DNA from: DP-20 sp036000865
GTDB lineage: Bacteria > Desulfobacterota > Binatia > UBA9968
Direction of reading: 5' to 3'
NCBI GenBank assembly: GCA_036000865.1
Contig: DASYUV010000136.1
Location: 52,351-116,350 of the forward strand
Length of the DNA: 64,000 bases
The notes below the pieces were generated by a model. It saw only the letters and a list, made by a program, of their open reading frames with translations. It searched no databases and was not told the origin of the DNA. The position numbers and the translations under genes are program-made. Position 1 is the first letter of the stretch; every line of letters starts with the position of its first letter. This document shows, in pieces, positions 26,220 to 34,489 of the stretch.

Positions 26220-26660
26220 TTGACACGAGTTCTACCCAGCGTTAGTAGTTGAGATAGCCCCACGTCAAAGGGGCGGAAGAGCGAGGATAGCGCGCGCCTG
26301 TTCTCGACTCTTTAAAAAGTAGAGGTGTTCATGAACAGAGAAGATAATCCGCCGGGCCATTCAAGCCCGCTATCAGCGGGCGCCAGCGACGCGGTCAGTT
26401 TATCAGTTGGATAGCGAGCTGCGTGAATCAAGCCCTCAAATTGAGCACCAAAAGGTGCGAACCCGAATTCGGGTCAATCAGCAGGTTGGGCTTCCCCAAA
26501 GCGGACTCGCAACCACACTAACGATAAGCTAACCGATAAAACGCTGAGCGGATCGTTCGGAGCGGGCCGTGGTGAAATAAAAATAATCAAAGTTAAGTTG
26601 ACGCGATGGCGTCAAGAAACGGGCAGCTTTTCTAGGGAGGTTGCCCGTTTCGCTTTTTGC
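26220..26660 (+). ncRNA. candidate structured non-coding RNA, about 400 nt, unknown class
   Basis: Non-coding stretch rich in perfect local hairpins: GCCCC/GGGGC (26257-26274), TGTTC/GAACA (26299-26337), GCCCGCT/AGCGGGC (26365-26381), CTCAA/TTGAG (26435-26445), GCACC/GGTGC (26445-26458), the palindrome ACCCGAATTCGGGT (26461-26474), TTGGG/CCCAA (26486-26499) and TTGACGC/GCGTCAA (26599-26616). It ends in an intrinsic terminator (26617-26657). A TTGACA box at 26220-26225 could be its -35 element, although the -10 candidate is poor. I found no tmRNA, RNase P, SRP or 6S hallmarks. Transcript ends are estimates. Confidence 0.6.
26617..26657 (+). terminator. intrinsic terminator of the candidate RNA
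   Basis: GAAACGGGCA (26617-26626) pairs with TGCCCGTTTC (26642-26651) across a 15-base loop, followed directly by GCTTTTT. Strong rho-independent terminator on the plus strand; it may also end the dehydrogenase transcript. Confidence 0.8.
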
Positions 26661-26761
26661 GATGCAAATTCCTCAGAATTCCTCTAGCGCAAGCTGAACA
26701 AAGTAAGAAACGCATTCATCTGATAGCTGGCAGAGGAGTCGCGGGTAGCAAAGTTACGGCG

Positions 26762-26787
26762 GTAGGGGCACGGCATGCCGTGCCTAC
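26762..26787. repeat. GTAGGGGCACGG...CCGTGCCTAC dispersed palindrome
   Basis: Near-perfect palindrome of 26 bases centred on GCATGC, lying just after the stop codon of the racemase-fold gene. Related palindromes occur at 30043-30065 and 32308-32331. Common as an intergenic mobile-like repeat in other bacteria; function unknown. Confidence 0.65.
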
Positions 26788-26794
26788 AATTGCA

Positions 26795-27505
26795 TCATTG
26801 ACGCAAGAGCTTGCCGTAGCCTTCGATAGATACTTTCATGCCGAGAGTTTGCATTACCCACCACAGCGAGGCGGCAGTGCTCGACACCACCGGGCGTTGG
26901 GTATCGTCTTCCAATTCCTGCACGTAGGCAACCGAGCGCCAGCGGCCTTGAATGAGTAAACTTTCGACGTCACGGTGGCGACGAAACAGCTCACGGGCAA
27001 CTTTGTAGGAAGCGTAATCCGGCAGTTTAGCTTGATCGACTGGTCTGGCAACTTCCAAACCTTGGATCGCCAGTACCTTTACACCGCCATCTTCGTAATA
27101 TTTTTTGACCGCTTGGTTAATGGTTTCTTTGTACGCGGTGGCGATTACAGTTGTACGGACTTGCAAATGCTTGAGCGCCTGGACCGTGGCGCTCATCGCG
27201 GTGCTTACGGGTAGGCCGACCTGCTTCGACAATTTGGCGACGACGTCCTGTTCTGCGGCGTAACCGCGCTGCGTGCCCAAAGTAATGCCGCCCATCAGGA
27301 TCGCATCGCATTCTTCGGCGGCGAATATTCCCAGGCCGGCTCCTAGTGCATCGATGGCTTTGTTGAATTCCTCTTCCGTGTGCGCCTGAACGTTGAGTCC
27401 GGAAGCGACGATGGTAAAGCCTTTGGGCAATATCAAGTCCCAATCCGAAGGGGTTTCAAACACCGAGGGTGATAGATAGCCGATGCGTGCTTTCCAGCCT
27501 GGCAC
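26795..27505 (-). CDS. Asp/Glu-racemase / arylmalonate-decarboxylase-fold protein lacking the cysteine pair (copy A)
   Basis: A 236-residue protein resembling maleate isomerase/AMDase enzymes. It opens with ARIGYLSPSVFETPSDWDLILP, has the Gly-rich mid-segment AILMGGITLGTQRGY where the first catalytic Cys loop should be, and the C-terminal PVVSSTAASLWWVMQTLG segment typical of AMDases. Both usual Cys positions lack Cys (MGGITLG and LIQGRWRSV), so a two-cysteine racemase mechanism is excluded. It starts at GTG with AGGAG upstream. A divergent AMDase-like decarboxylase or isomerase, or a binding protein, are possible. A second such protein lies at 37217. Confidence 0.85.
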   Translation of the reverse strand: MPGWKARIGYLSPSVFETPSDWDLILPKGFTIVASGLNVQAHTEEEFNKAIDALGAGLGIFAAEECDAILMGGITLGTQRGYAAEQDVVAKLSKQVGLPVSTAMSATVQALKHLQVRTTVIATAYKETINQAVKKYYEDGGVKVLAIQGLEVARPVDQAKLPDYASYKVARELFRRHRDVESLLIQGRWRSVAYVQELEDDTQRPVVSSTAASLWWVMQTLGMKVSIEGYGKLLRQ

Positions 27506-27897
27506 TTATACTCCTTACTCGTGGGGTTGAGGTTCAAGTTGACTTTTTGGCACCAAAGTTCCGTGACCCCGAGTCGGATCCTACGCTGTCTGAATTCCCC
27601 CCGCGTGCTTCTTACCGCAAAGCATCACATATGGAAAGTCTTTCAAAATCATTTGTCGAAGCGATATCTCTTGATGCACACCAGTTTCTTTTTGGTTGAG
27701 GTCTAAAAATCAAGCTTGCATTGCCGCAACCAGTCGGTACAGTAGAAAGTTAAAAATGTTTATTTAGCGCCCTGCCCGGGGAAAATGTAATTTCAATCGT
27801 CAAATGCAATGAGTCATGAGTAATGGAGGCTTGAACGGTTGTAAATGATTTCCTTTATATTATAGAAGGATGTCGTTTAGATTTCATGTGTTAACCT
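27506..27897. other. 392-base intergenic region, no gene found
   Basis: AT-rich in its right half. The only frames are short or lack ribosome binding sites. A weak promoter-like pair (TTGAAC at 27831 and TATATT at 27856, 19-base spacing) points toward the exported unknown protein. I see nothing else. Confidence 0.4.
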
Positions 27898-29055
27898 ATG
27901 AATTTTAACTGCTTTATATATCAATCTTTTGCAGCGCGTCGGATCGTTTCCATAGCCGCGGCGGTGGTTCTCTCCTCGGCGGGGCAGGCTCTCGCCAACT
28001 CCGGAGACAGCATGGAGTTCAATCGTCGCGCCACCGCGACGGCTCAAATTCTTGCAGGCATTACACCAAATCCGCTGGACCCCGCGCTCAAACGACTCGT
28101 CGAATCGGATACGTTCAAAGAACATCAGCAGTGGATGACACCAAAGTGGGCTCAAGTGCGCGGGCGTATTCAAACCATGGAGACTTGGCGCAGCCACGAG
28201 ATCAAGATACCGGGCGCTCAGAAGAAAACTTTGCTTTATCCATTTAGCGGACCCGACTTTCTCAATGCCTACACTCTTTTCCCAGACCATGGGCGATACG
28301 TTTTTTTTAGTCTCGAGCGACCGGGAACGATGCCGGATTTGGAATCGGTGACGCCGGTACAATTTACCAAGTTGTTGCAAGATGTGCGCAGCGCGTTTCA
28401 CGATATCTTCGAGCGCAATTATTTTATTACCTCATATATGACCAAGCAGCTTACGACGCCGTGGATTCGCGGCACCGTGCCGGTGATGTCGATCATGATG
28501 GCGCTCATGAACCGCCGCATCGTGCGGATCGAGCCGCTCGACCTCTTCCCAGAGCTCACCCAAGATTATGACGCCCCGGATGCCAAGCGGCCGCCAGTGA
28601 TGATGCGGGCCGTGCGCATCGAGTTCGCCAACCCCGGCGCCTCCGGCACGCAGCAACTTTATTATGTTGCCCTTGATGCGACCGACAAGGCGCTTGAGTT
28701 TTATCCTGACTTTCTCAGTTGGGCCAGTCAGCATAAGCCGGCGACGGTCCTCCTCAAGTCGGCATCCTACCTGCTGCACGATAACCAATTCTCAAAAACC
28801 CGCGCAATGCTCTTGGATGCGGCCGATGTTGTCGTGCAAGACGACACTGGAATCCCGTACCGCTACCTTAGTCAAAATCCCTGGCAGGTGAAGCTCTACG
28901 GACGATACAGTAGGCCCATCCGCCCAATGAGGTACGGTTATCAAAAGGATCTTGAGGAAGCGTATAGCTCGCGGCAAGAACAGGTGCCATTGCCATTTCC
29001 TTTCGGATATCATTGGCGCGGGCAAAAATCCGGTCTTATCGTTGCGCACCGCTAA
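27898..29055 (+). CDS. exported conserved protein of unknown function
   Basis: A 385-residue protein with an N-terminal signal peptide (hydrophobic run about residues 16-31, cleavage near QALANS). I recognise a pattern seen in uncharacterised bacterial proteins, including LLYPFSGPDFLNAYTLFPDH (about 108-127) followed by YVFFSLERPGTMPDLE, but cannot name a function. The body is rich in aromatic residues and probably folds outside the cytoplasm. No metal-binding or catalytic signature is obvious. The alpha/beta hydrolase gene begins 12 bases after its stop, so they are likely one operon and perhaps one process in the cell envelope. Confidence 0.8.
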   Translation: MNFNCFIYQSFAARRIVSIAAAVVLSSAGQALANSGDSMEFNRRATATAQILAGITPNPLDPALKRLVESDTFKEHQQWMTPKWAQVRGRIQTMETWRSHEIKIPGAQKKTLLYPFSGPDFLNAYTLFPDHGRYVFFSLERPGTMPDLESVTPVQFTKLLQDVRSAFHDIFERNYFITSYMTKQLTTPWIRGTVPVMSIMMALMNRRIVRIEPLDLFPELTQDYDAPDAKRPPVMMRAVRIEFANPGASGTQQLYYVALDATDKALEFYPDFLSWASQHKPATVLLKSASYLLHDNQFSKTRAMLLDAADVVVQDDTGIPYRYLSQNPWQVKLYGRYSRPIRPMRYGYQKDLEEAYSSRQEQVPLPFPFGYHWRGQKSGLIVAHR

Positions 29056-29067
29056 CGAGGCGTTCCC

Positions 29068-29925
29068 GTGTCGCGGCGGTTGTCTTTCAGCATGGTGCTG
29101 CTGATCATGGCTGCCAGCTGCGGAGCCGGCCCGATTACGCGAGGATCTTTTCGCACCAGTGACGGCGTCAACCTATCGTATCTCGAAACCGGGCATGAAT
29201 ATGCCGGGAAAAAACCGCTAACTATCGCCCTGGTTCCGGGTTGGTCCATGCCCGCGGCTATTTGGCGACAGCAGCTAGAAGCCCTCGGTCAAAACTATCA
29301 CACGCTGGCACTCGACCCGCGTGGTCAAGGGGAGTCGGATGTCCCGGCTGCCGGCTACACGGCAGAACGGCGTGCCACAGATCTTAAAGAATTCCTTGAA
29401 CCTCTTTCCAATATCCTGCTAGTTGGCTGGTCTTTAGGCGGCATCGAGTCACTACAGTACATTCACATGTACGGCGCCGGTCGTCTTGCCGGTCTAGTTC
29501 CGGTCGACAGCTCCGTCGGCGAAGAACCGGCGCCGCCGCCGGGCGGCACGTTCAAACAGCGCTTGCGCGAGGACCGCGACAAGGTGCTGCATCAGTTTAT
29601 GCGGGCGATTTTTGCGAAGCCCCACAGTGAAGAAGAGATAAGCGAACTGGTGCGCGGGGCAAAAAGAATGGCGTTGGAAGACAGCTTGGCATTGCTGGAT
29701 TATCCTTTTGAGCGGCTCCACTGGAGACGGATTACCCGGGCTTTCAAAAAGCCGCTTCTCTATATCGTCACACCGCAGTTTGCGGCGCAAGCCGCGAATC
29801 TCAAGAAAAACCGGCTGGCGACTGAAGTGCAAGTTTTCAAAGCGTCGGGCCATGCGCTCTTCGTCGACCAACCGGAGCGGTTTAATAGGTCGATCGAAAA
29901 TTTCGCAAAGTCCCTTTCCCGCTAG
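29068..29925 (+). CDS. alpha/beta hydrolase, exported or lipoprotein-like
   Basis: A 285-residue alpha/beta-fold hydrolase. It starts at GTG. The N-terminus is a signal sequence with a possible lipobox (MAASC, Cys near residue 18), so it may be anchored in the membrane. The nucleophile elbow is VGWSLGG (Ser near 115), the oxyanion region is ALVPGWSMPAAIW, and the catalytic His is in ASGHALFVDQPERF near the C-terminus. It is expected to cleave an ester, lactone or similar bond; substrate unknown. Second gene of a two-gene unit with the preceding exported protein. Confidence 0.88.
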   Translation: MSRRLSFSMVLLIMAASCGAGPITRGSFRTSDGVNLSYLETGHEYAGKKPLTIALVPGWSMPAAIWRQQLEALGQNYHTLALDPRGQGESDVPAAGYTAERRATDLKEFLEPLSNILLVGWSLGGIESLQYIHMYGAGRLAGLVPVDSSVGEEPAPPPGGTFKQRLREDRDKVLHQFMRAIFAKPHSEEEISELVRGAKRMALEDSLALLDYPFERLHWRRITRAFKKPLLYIVTPQFAAQAANLKKNRLATEVQVFKASGHALFVDQPERFNRSIENFAKSLSR

Positions 29926-30042
29926 CGAAATACGTTAGTTAGCTGATTTGACAATCACCGCACAGCGGGTAAAGGGCGCATATAATTCGAAGAGGTCAAC
30001 CACTGGGGGTTGACCATACAAGATACTCGTCATCCCTGAAAC

Positions 30043-30065
30043 GTAGGGGCGCGGCTTGCCGTGCC
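30043..30065. repeat. diverged GTAGGGGC palindromic repeat
   Basis: GTAGGGGCGCGGCTTGCCGT followed by GCC; half of the palindrome seen at 26762-26787 is intact and the other arm is decayed. It sits between two convergent genes. Confidence 0.5.
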
Positions 30066-30098
30066 GATTGAACAAGCGGAAAAATCGGGGGTTTCGCT

Positions 30099-31163
30099 TT
30101 ATCGGATCTTCGATCGCGCGGCGGCCAGGACGCCGCTGTCTTCGAGGTTGCGCACGAAGGCCGGGTTGACGAGTTGGTTGAAATCAACCTGCGCGACTTT
30201 TGGATTGATCTTCGCAACGATTTTCTGAACGATCTTCCACGCGGCGGGATCGGGCATAAGCTCGACGGTGGCCATGATGGCGAGAACTTTGTAGGACGCT
30301 TCGGCGTCTTCCGGCCTCGGAAAGCGGAAGGCCTTGCGCAAGATTTCGACGATCTCCAGCTTGGCGTTGGCATCGTGAATCAACACGACCGCGTCCACCA
30401 ACCCTTTGAGCAAGCGCGAGATTTGATCGGGCGAGCTCGCAGCCGATTCGCGCAAAAAACAAATCGTCGTGCCTTGATAGGGAAAGTTGAGTTTACCGAT
30501 ATCGGCGAGCACGTTGGCGCCTGCGCGTTTTGCCGCCTCGCTGAAACTATAAGGAATCACGGTGGCGTCGACGCCGCCCGAGCCCAAAGCCTGTGTGACC
30601 GTCGCCGTGTCGCCGAGGATGCGCATTTTGAGATCGTATTTTTCCGGATCGATCCCGAGTTGATCCAGGGCGATCATCGTCTGTAGCCAAAAGCCGCCGC
30701 CGATGCTTTGCACGCCGAAGGTTTTACCCCGCAAATCTTCCAAAGTGCGAATCTCTTTGCGCGCCACCAGCTCGCGAGGAATTTTTTGCACCGGCGACGC
30801 GACGCATTGAATTTTCATGCCGCCCGCTGCTGCGCTGAGGGCATTGCCCGGTGAGCCGTAGTTGTACTGAACTTGACCCGAGGAGAGGGTGGCCATACTG
30901 AGCGCGCCGTTTCTCAGTTGGACCATTCGCACGTCGAGCCCATATTTTCTAAATGTTCCTTTTTCGATGCCCACCCACATTGGTCCCACGGTTTCGTTTT
31001 GCCCGGCATAGGCTACGAGGACTTGGGGAAGGTTCTGTGCCGAAGCGGTTGATGGCGCCGCGGTCGCGATTAAGGCGAGATTCACCACGAGAGTAATAAT
31101 TTGCCGAAATATAGAGATTATGGCTCTATGTTTGCGCAGAGGATACAACAGGCATCGTGGCAT
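30099..31163 (-). CDS. NMT1/TauA-like ABC substrate-binding protein, exported
   Basis: A 354-residue binding protein. The start at 31163 follows GGAG with 7-base spacing; an in-frame extension to 31226 would overlap the upstream gene. A long signal region (residues about 14-43) ends in APSTASAQ. Family landmarks are GPMWVGIEKGTFRKYGLDV, NGALSMATLSSGQVQYNYG, and EDLRGKTFGVQSIGGGFW. No transporter genes are adjacent. It lies downstream of two amidohydrolase-2 genes on the same strand, 59 bases after the nearer one, and is probably in their transcript, suggesting it captures their substrate (inference). Confidence 0.9.
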   Translation of the reverse strand: MPRCLLYPLRKHRAIISIFRQIITLVVNLALIATAAPSTASAQNLPQVLVAYAGQNETVGPMWVGIEKGTFRKYGLDVRMVQLRNGALSMATLSSGQVQYNYGSPGNALSAAAGGMKIQCVASPVQKIPRELVARKEIRTLEDLRGKTFGVQSIGGGFWLQTMIALDQLGIDPEKYDLKMRILGDTATVTQALGSGGVDATVIPYSFSEAAKRAGANVLADIGKLNFPYQGTTICFLRESAASSPDQISRLLKGLVDAVVLIHDANAKLEIVEILRKAFRFPRPEDAEASYKVLAIMATVELMPDPAAWKIVQKIVAKINPKVAQVDFNQLVNPAFVRNLEDSGVLAAARSKIR

Positions 31164-31222
31164 TTCCGATCTCCTTTTGGATTGAGTACCGCGACTCATA
31201 ATCCCCGGGTTACGAACGACTT

Positions 31223-32251
31223 TCAAATCTTGTAAAAGCGGCGCGCGTTTACTCCCAGGATCGCCTCTTTGTGTTCATCCTCGAGGTCATGACGTTCGAC
31301 GATTTCGTTGATCTCCTCCATGCAATTGTCGAGGGAGATCTCGTGCGGGAAGTCCGAGGCGAACATGAATGGCTCGGGGCCGACGCGTTCGATAGCGTAG
31401 GCGAGCGCCTTCTCGTTGCCTTCGCAGCTGACGAACAGTTTGCCGCTGGTAAAATAATCCACGGGCTTGCGCTTGATGCGCAGGCCACCATACTCCAGCT
31501 CTCGTTCCAAGCGATCGATCACCATGGGAATCCAACTCGTGCCACCCTCGAGAAAGCCGACGCGCAAGTTGGGGAACGCGTCGAACACGCCATCGACGAT
31601 CATGCCGGTCGCGGCGATGGCGAGGGGAACCGGCATGCCGAGCGCTCTCGTAGCAGGAAATACGGTGTAAGTGTTGAAACCGAGATCGCCGTAGCAGCCG
31701 CCGTGCACGGCGAGCGCGCAGTCGAGCTTCGCGGCTTCTTCGTACACCGGCCAAAAATGTTTGGCACTCAGATGCGGCGTCAAGCCATTGGACGGCAGCA
31801 TCGCGCCGACCATGCCCAGCTCTTTGACCGCACGGCCCAGCTCGCTGACTGCTGCCGGAACATCCTGCAGGGGAATTAAAGCGATGCCCTTCAAGCGCGG
31901 ACTGAATTTAAGATACTTCGCGTGGAGCCAGTCGTTATAGGCTGTTGCATAGGCGATCGCCCATGGCGGAAAAGCAACCTGGCCGTAAGCCAATCCTTCG
32001 GTCGGATAAAGCACGCTCGATTCGAGCCCGGTCTTTTCGAGAAACTGAAGCCACTTTTCCGGGCCGACGTTGGGATCGAACGTGCCGGGTTTGCGCTCTT
32101 CCAATCTCGGCGTATGAAACCGATCGAGACTCGGCAACATACGCCGGGGATTCATATGGCCTGTGGTTTTAAATGGTTCGCCGACATAACTGATCATCTC
32201 GTCGACTTTCTCCATCACGTGGCCGTCGCAATCGATGTATTTGTTCGGCAT
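31223..32251 (-). CDS. amidohydrolase-2 family protein, tandem copy 1
   Basis: A 342-residue TIM-barrel metal enzyme. The start at 32251 follows GGAGGGA; the longer frame to 32302 has no site. The N-terminal motif is DCDGHVMEKVDEM, so the second His of H-x-H is absent. Metal or active-site His further in is likely ALAVHGGCYGD, with the C-terminal catalytic Asp in FMFASDFPHEIS. It is the same length as, and very similar along its whole length to, the gene at 32366. The superfamily includes nonoxidative decarboxylases of aromatic acids. It is followed by a binding protein gene. Confidence 0.91.
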   Translation of the reverse strand: MPNKYIDCDGHVMEKVDEMISYVGEPFKTTGHMNPRRMLPSLDRFHTPRLEERKPGTFDPNVGPEKWLQFLEKTGLESSVLYPTEGLAYGQVAFPPWAIAYATAYNDWLHAKYLKFSPRLKGIALIPLQDVPAAVSELGRAVKELGMVGAMLPSNGLTPHLSAKHFWPVYEEAAKLDCALAVHGGCYGDLGFNTYTVFPATRALGMPVPLAIAATGMIVDGVFDAFPNLRVGFLEGGTSWIPMVIDRLERELEYGGLRIKRKPVDYFTSGKLFVSCEGNEKALAYAIERVGPEPFMFASDFPHEISLDNCMEEINEIVERHDLEDEHKEAILGVNARRFYKI

Positions 32252-32307
32252 CGTTCCCTCCGCCGGTGTGGTTTCATAAAGAAGACTCGTCAAAAAGATC
32301 ACAAAAA

Positions 32308-32331
32308 GGGGCGACCGCCGGTCGCCCCTAC
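32308..32331. repeat. GGGGCGACC...GGTCGCCCCTAC palindrome between paralogous genes
   Basis: Near-perfect palindrome of 24 bases (GGGGCGACC, central GCC-like overlap, GGTCGCCCCTAC) placed exactly between the two amidohydrolase-2 paralogues. Same general family as the palindromes at 26762 and 30043. Confidence 0.6.
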
Positions 32332-32365
32332 AGTTTTGCGTCCTCTGCCTTTACGGTTAAATTTA

Positions 32366-33394
32366 TCATATCTTATAAAACTGCCGGGCGTTGTCGCCCA
32401 GAATTGCCGCTTTGTGATCCTGCTTGAGGTCTGTGCGTTCAAGGATCTCGTTTATTTCCTCCATGCAGTTGCCCAGCGAAATCTCGTGCGGGAAATCCGA
32501 GGCAAACATGAACGGCGCAGGCCCGACTCGCTCGATGGCGTAGGCCAGCGCCTTTTCATTGCCCTCACAACCCACGAATAAACGCCCACCGGTAAAATAA
32601 TCTTCCGGCTTACGGTTTAGCTGGAGACCGCCGTATTCAAGCTCCCGGTCGAGACGATCGATAACGATCGGGATCCACGCGGTCCCGCCTTCAAGAAAGC
32701 CAATTCGTAATTTAGGAAACTGGTCGAGCATCCCTTCGACGATCATGCCGGTTGCCGCGATCGCCAGCGGGAAGGGCATGCCGAGGGCGCGGGTCGCTGG
32801 GAATACACCAAAAGAATTGAACCCCAGATCACCGTAGCAGCCGCCGTGCACCGCGAGGGCGCAGTCGAGCTTTTCCGCCTCCTCGTAAACCGGCCAAAAT
32901 TCCTTAGCTCCGAGGTGAAATCTGAGACCGTTCGACGGCAGCATCGCACCCAGCATGCCCAATTCTTTGACGGCGCGGCGCAATTCGATAACGGCGCTCG
33001 GCACGTCCTGCATTGGAATCAGCGCGACGCCTTTGAATTTAGGACTGAACTTCAAGTATTTTTCGTAGAGCCAATCATTGTAGCCTCTGGCGTAAGCGAC
33101 CGCCCATTGAACGAAAGAGATCTGGCCATAGGCGAGCCCCTCAGTTGGATAGAGTACGCTGTATTCGAGTCCCGTCTTATTCAAAAATTCCATCCATCTT
33201 TCAGGTCCGATGGATGGATCGAAAGTTCCGGGTGTGCGGCGCTGGAGCCGCGGCGTATGAAAGCGGTCAAGACTCGGCACCATGCGCCGCGCATTGATCT
33301 CGCCCTCGATGCCATTGACTTTACCGATCAGTTCCGCGATTTCATCAACTTTTTCCATCACATGACCATCGCTATCGACGTAATGAGTTACCAT
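32366..33394 (-). CDS. amidohydrolase-2 family protein, tandem copy 2
   Basis: A 342-residue paralogue of the gene at 31223. The start at 33394 follows GGGAGT and lies about 30 bases below a good promoter; the longer frame to 33505 is unsupported. The motif is DSDGHVMEKVDEI, with VHGGCYGDLGFNSFGVFPAT and FMFASDFPHEISLGNCMEEI shared almost exactly with copy 1. Sequence differences concentrate around residues 20-30 and at the C-terminus. The identical length and parallel orientation indicate recent tandem duplication. Substrate unknown; likely an aromatic acid or a hydrolysable ring. Confidence 0.91.
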   Translation of the reverse strand: MVTHYVDSDGHVMEKVDEIAELIGKVNGIEGEINARRMVPSLDRFHTPRLQRRTPGTFDPSIGPERWMEFLNKTGLEYSVLYPTEGLAYGQISFVQWAVAYARGYNDWLYEKYLKFSPKFKGVALIPMQDVPSAVIELRRAVKELGMLGAMLPSNGLRFHLGAKEFWPVYEEAEKLDCALAVHGGCYGDLGFNSFGVFPATRALGMPFPLAIAATGMIVEGMLDQFPKLRIGFLEGGTAWIPIVIDRLDRELEYGGLQLNRKPEDYFTGGRLFVGCEGNEKALAYAIERVGPAPFMFASDFPHEISLGNCMEEINEILERTDLKQDHKAAILGDNARQFYKI

Positions 33395-33428
33395 TGCATT
33401 ACTCCCTTCAAACAATTGAGCTGCATCC

Positions 33429-33457
33429 TGAATAGTTAAGGTACGGCTACCTGTCAA
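33429..33457 (-). promoter_or_regulatory. sigma70-like promoter for the tandem amidohydrolase operon
   Basis: On the reverse strand, TTGACA (33452-33457), a 17-base spacer and TATTCA (33429-33434). The start codon at 33394 lies about 30 bases below the predicted transcript start. Confidence 0.55.
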
Positions 33458-33618
33458 TAGATAATCCGAGAAACAACGTCTTGGGGTTTTTCTTGGGAGG
33501 TTCACAGTAGCGTTGATGCTTCACCCAAGACTCAAAAGGTAAAATCCCAAACTCGCGGGCAACGGACTTGTCACGAAGGCAGGTCTTGGTTTATTGCTAA
33601 CCCAAAGGGGCCTGAATC

Positions 33619-34431
33619 ATGCCTTATGTCAAAGCGAAAGACGGCGTCGACATCTACTACGAAGTCTCCGGCCAGGGCACGCCGTTTTTATTTCTCAGTG
33701 AGACCGCATGCGACGGCGCGGTGTGGAATCTTTACCAGGTTCCAGAGTTTGCGCGCGACCACCGAGTCGTGATCCTCGATTATCGCGGCACGGGCTTGTC
33801 CGGCAAACCCTCGGTTAAATACCGCACAGAAATGTTCGCAGATGATGCCGCGACGGTTCTCGATCATCTTGGTCTGGAGGGCGCGATCGTTTGCGGCCAC
33901 TCCATGGGCGGCAGAGTTGCGCAACTTCTTGCCCTCGATCATCCGCGCAAAGTCAGTAAACTCATCCTTGCGTCCAGCGGCGCGGCACATCCGGGTGACC
34001 GAGGGATCCCACTGCGGATCGCCAAAGAAATGGTTGAGATGGGCTACGAAAAATACGTGCGTGAGCACACCATCGTGGTGGGATGGACGGAGACCTACGC
34101 GCGTAATCACATCAACCTCATCGAAAAGTATCTCCAGGTGCGCATGGCCAACCTCTGTCCGGTAGAATTCTACTTCCGCCATGTGCTGGCGCGCCAGGAA
34201 CACGACACGAGCGAGCGGTTGAGAGAAATCAAAGTCCCAACCCTGATTTTCGTGGGCGACGACGATCATTTTGTCGTCAGTGACATGTCACACCGCAGCG
34301 GCGCGGATATTCTTGCCAACGGAATTCCCAATTCCAAGCTGATTGTTCTGCCCGGCGAGCGGCACAGCTATTTTTATACCGAGCCCGAGAAAGTTCATGG
34401 CATGGTGCGAGATTTCTTAAAGGAAAGTTAG
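33619..34431 (+). CDS. alpha/beta hydrolase
   Basis: A 270-residue cytoplasmic hydrolase of the 3-oxoadipate-enol-lactonase / meta-cleavage-product hydrolase type. The nucleophile elbow is CGHSMGG (Ser near residue 96). The acid is probably the Asp in FVGDDDHFV, and the His is in LPGERHSYFY. A TTGTCA/TTATTG promoter-like pair lies at 33568-33596. It is followed 58 bases later by an amidohydrolase-2 gene in the same direction, so the pair may hydrolyse successive intermediates of one pathway (inference). Substrate unknown. Confidence 0.9.
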   Translation: MPYVKAKDGVDIYYEVSGQGTPFLFLSETACDGAVWNLYQVPEFARDHRVVILDYRGTGLSGKPSVKYRTEMFADDAATVLDHLGLEGAIVCGHSMGGRVAQLLALDHPRKVSKLILASSGAAHPGDRGIPLRIAKEMVEMGYEKYVREHTIVVGWTETYARNHINLIEKYLQVRMANLCPVEFYFRHVLARQEHDTSERLREIKVPTLIFVGDDDHFVVSDMSHRSGADILANGIPNSKLIVLPGERHSYFYTEPEKVHGMVRDFLKES

Positions 34432-34489
34432 AGAACCCAGCGGCATATTTTTCTCGATTGAAAAATTTAGATGTCTTACGGAGGAAGTC

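Noticed and set aside
26220..26660. Candidate RNA as tmRNA, RNase P RNA, SRP RNA or 6S RNA
   Set aside because: No tRNA-like end, no alanine-rich tag frame, no GAGGAAAGUCC-type core and no SRP tetraloop signature could be found, so none of these names is justified.
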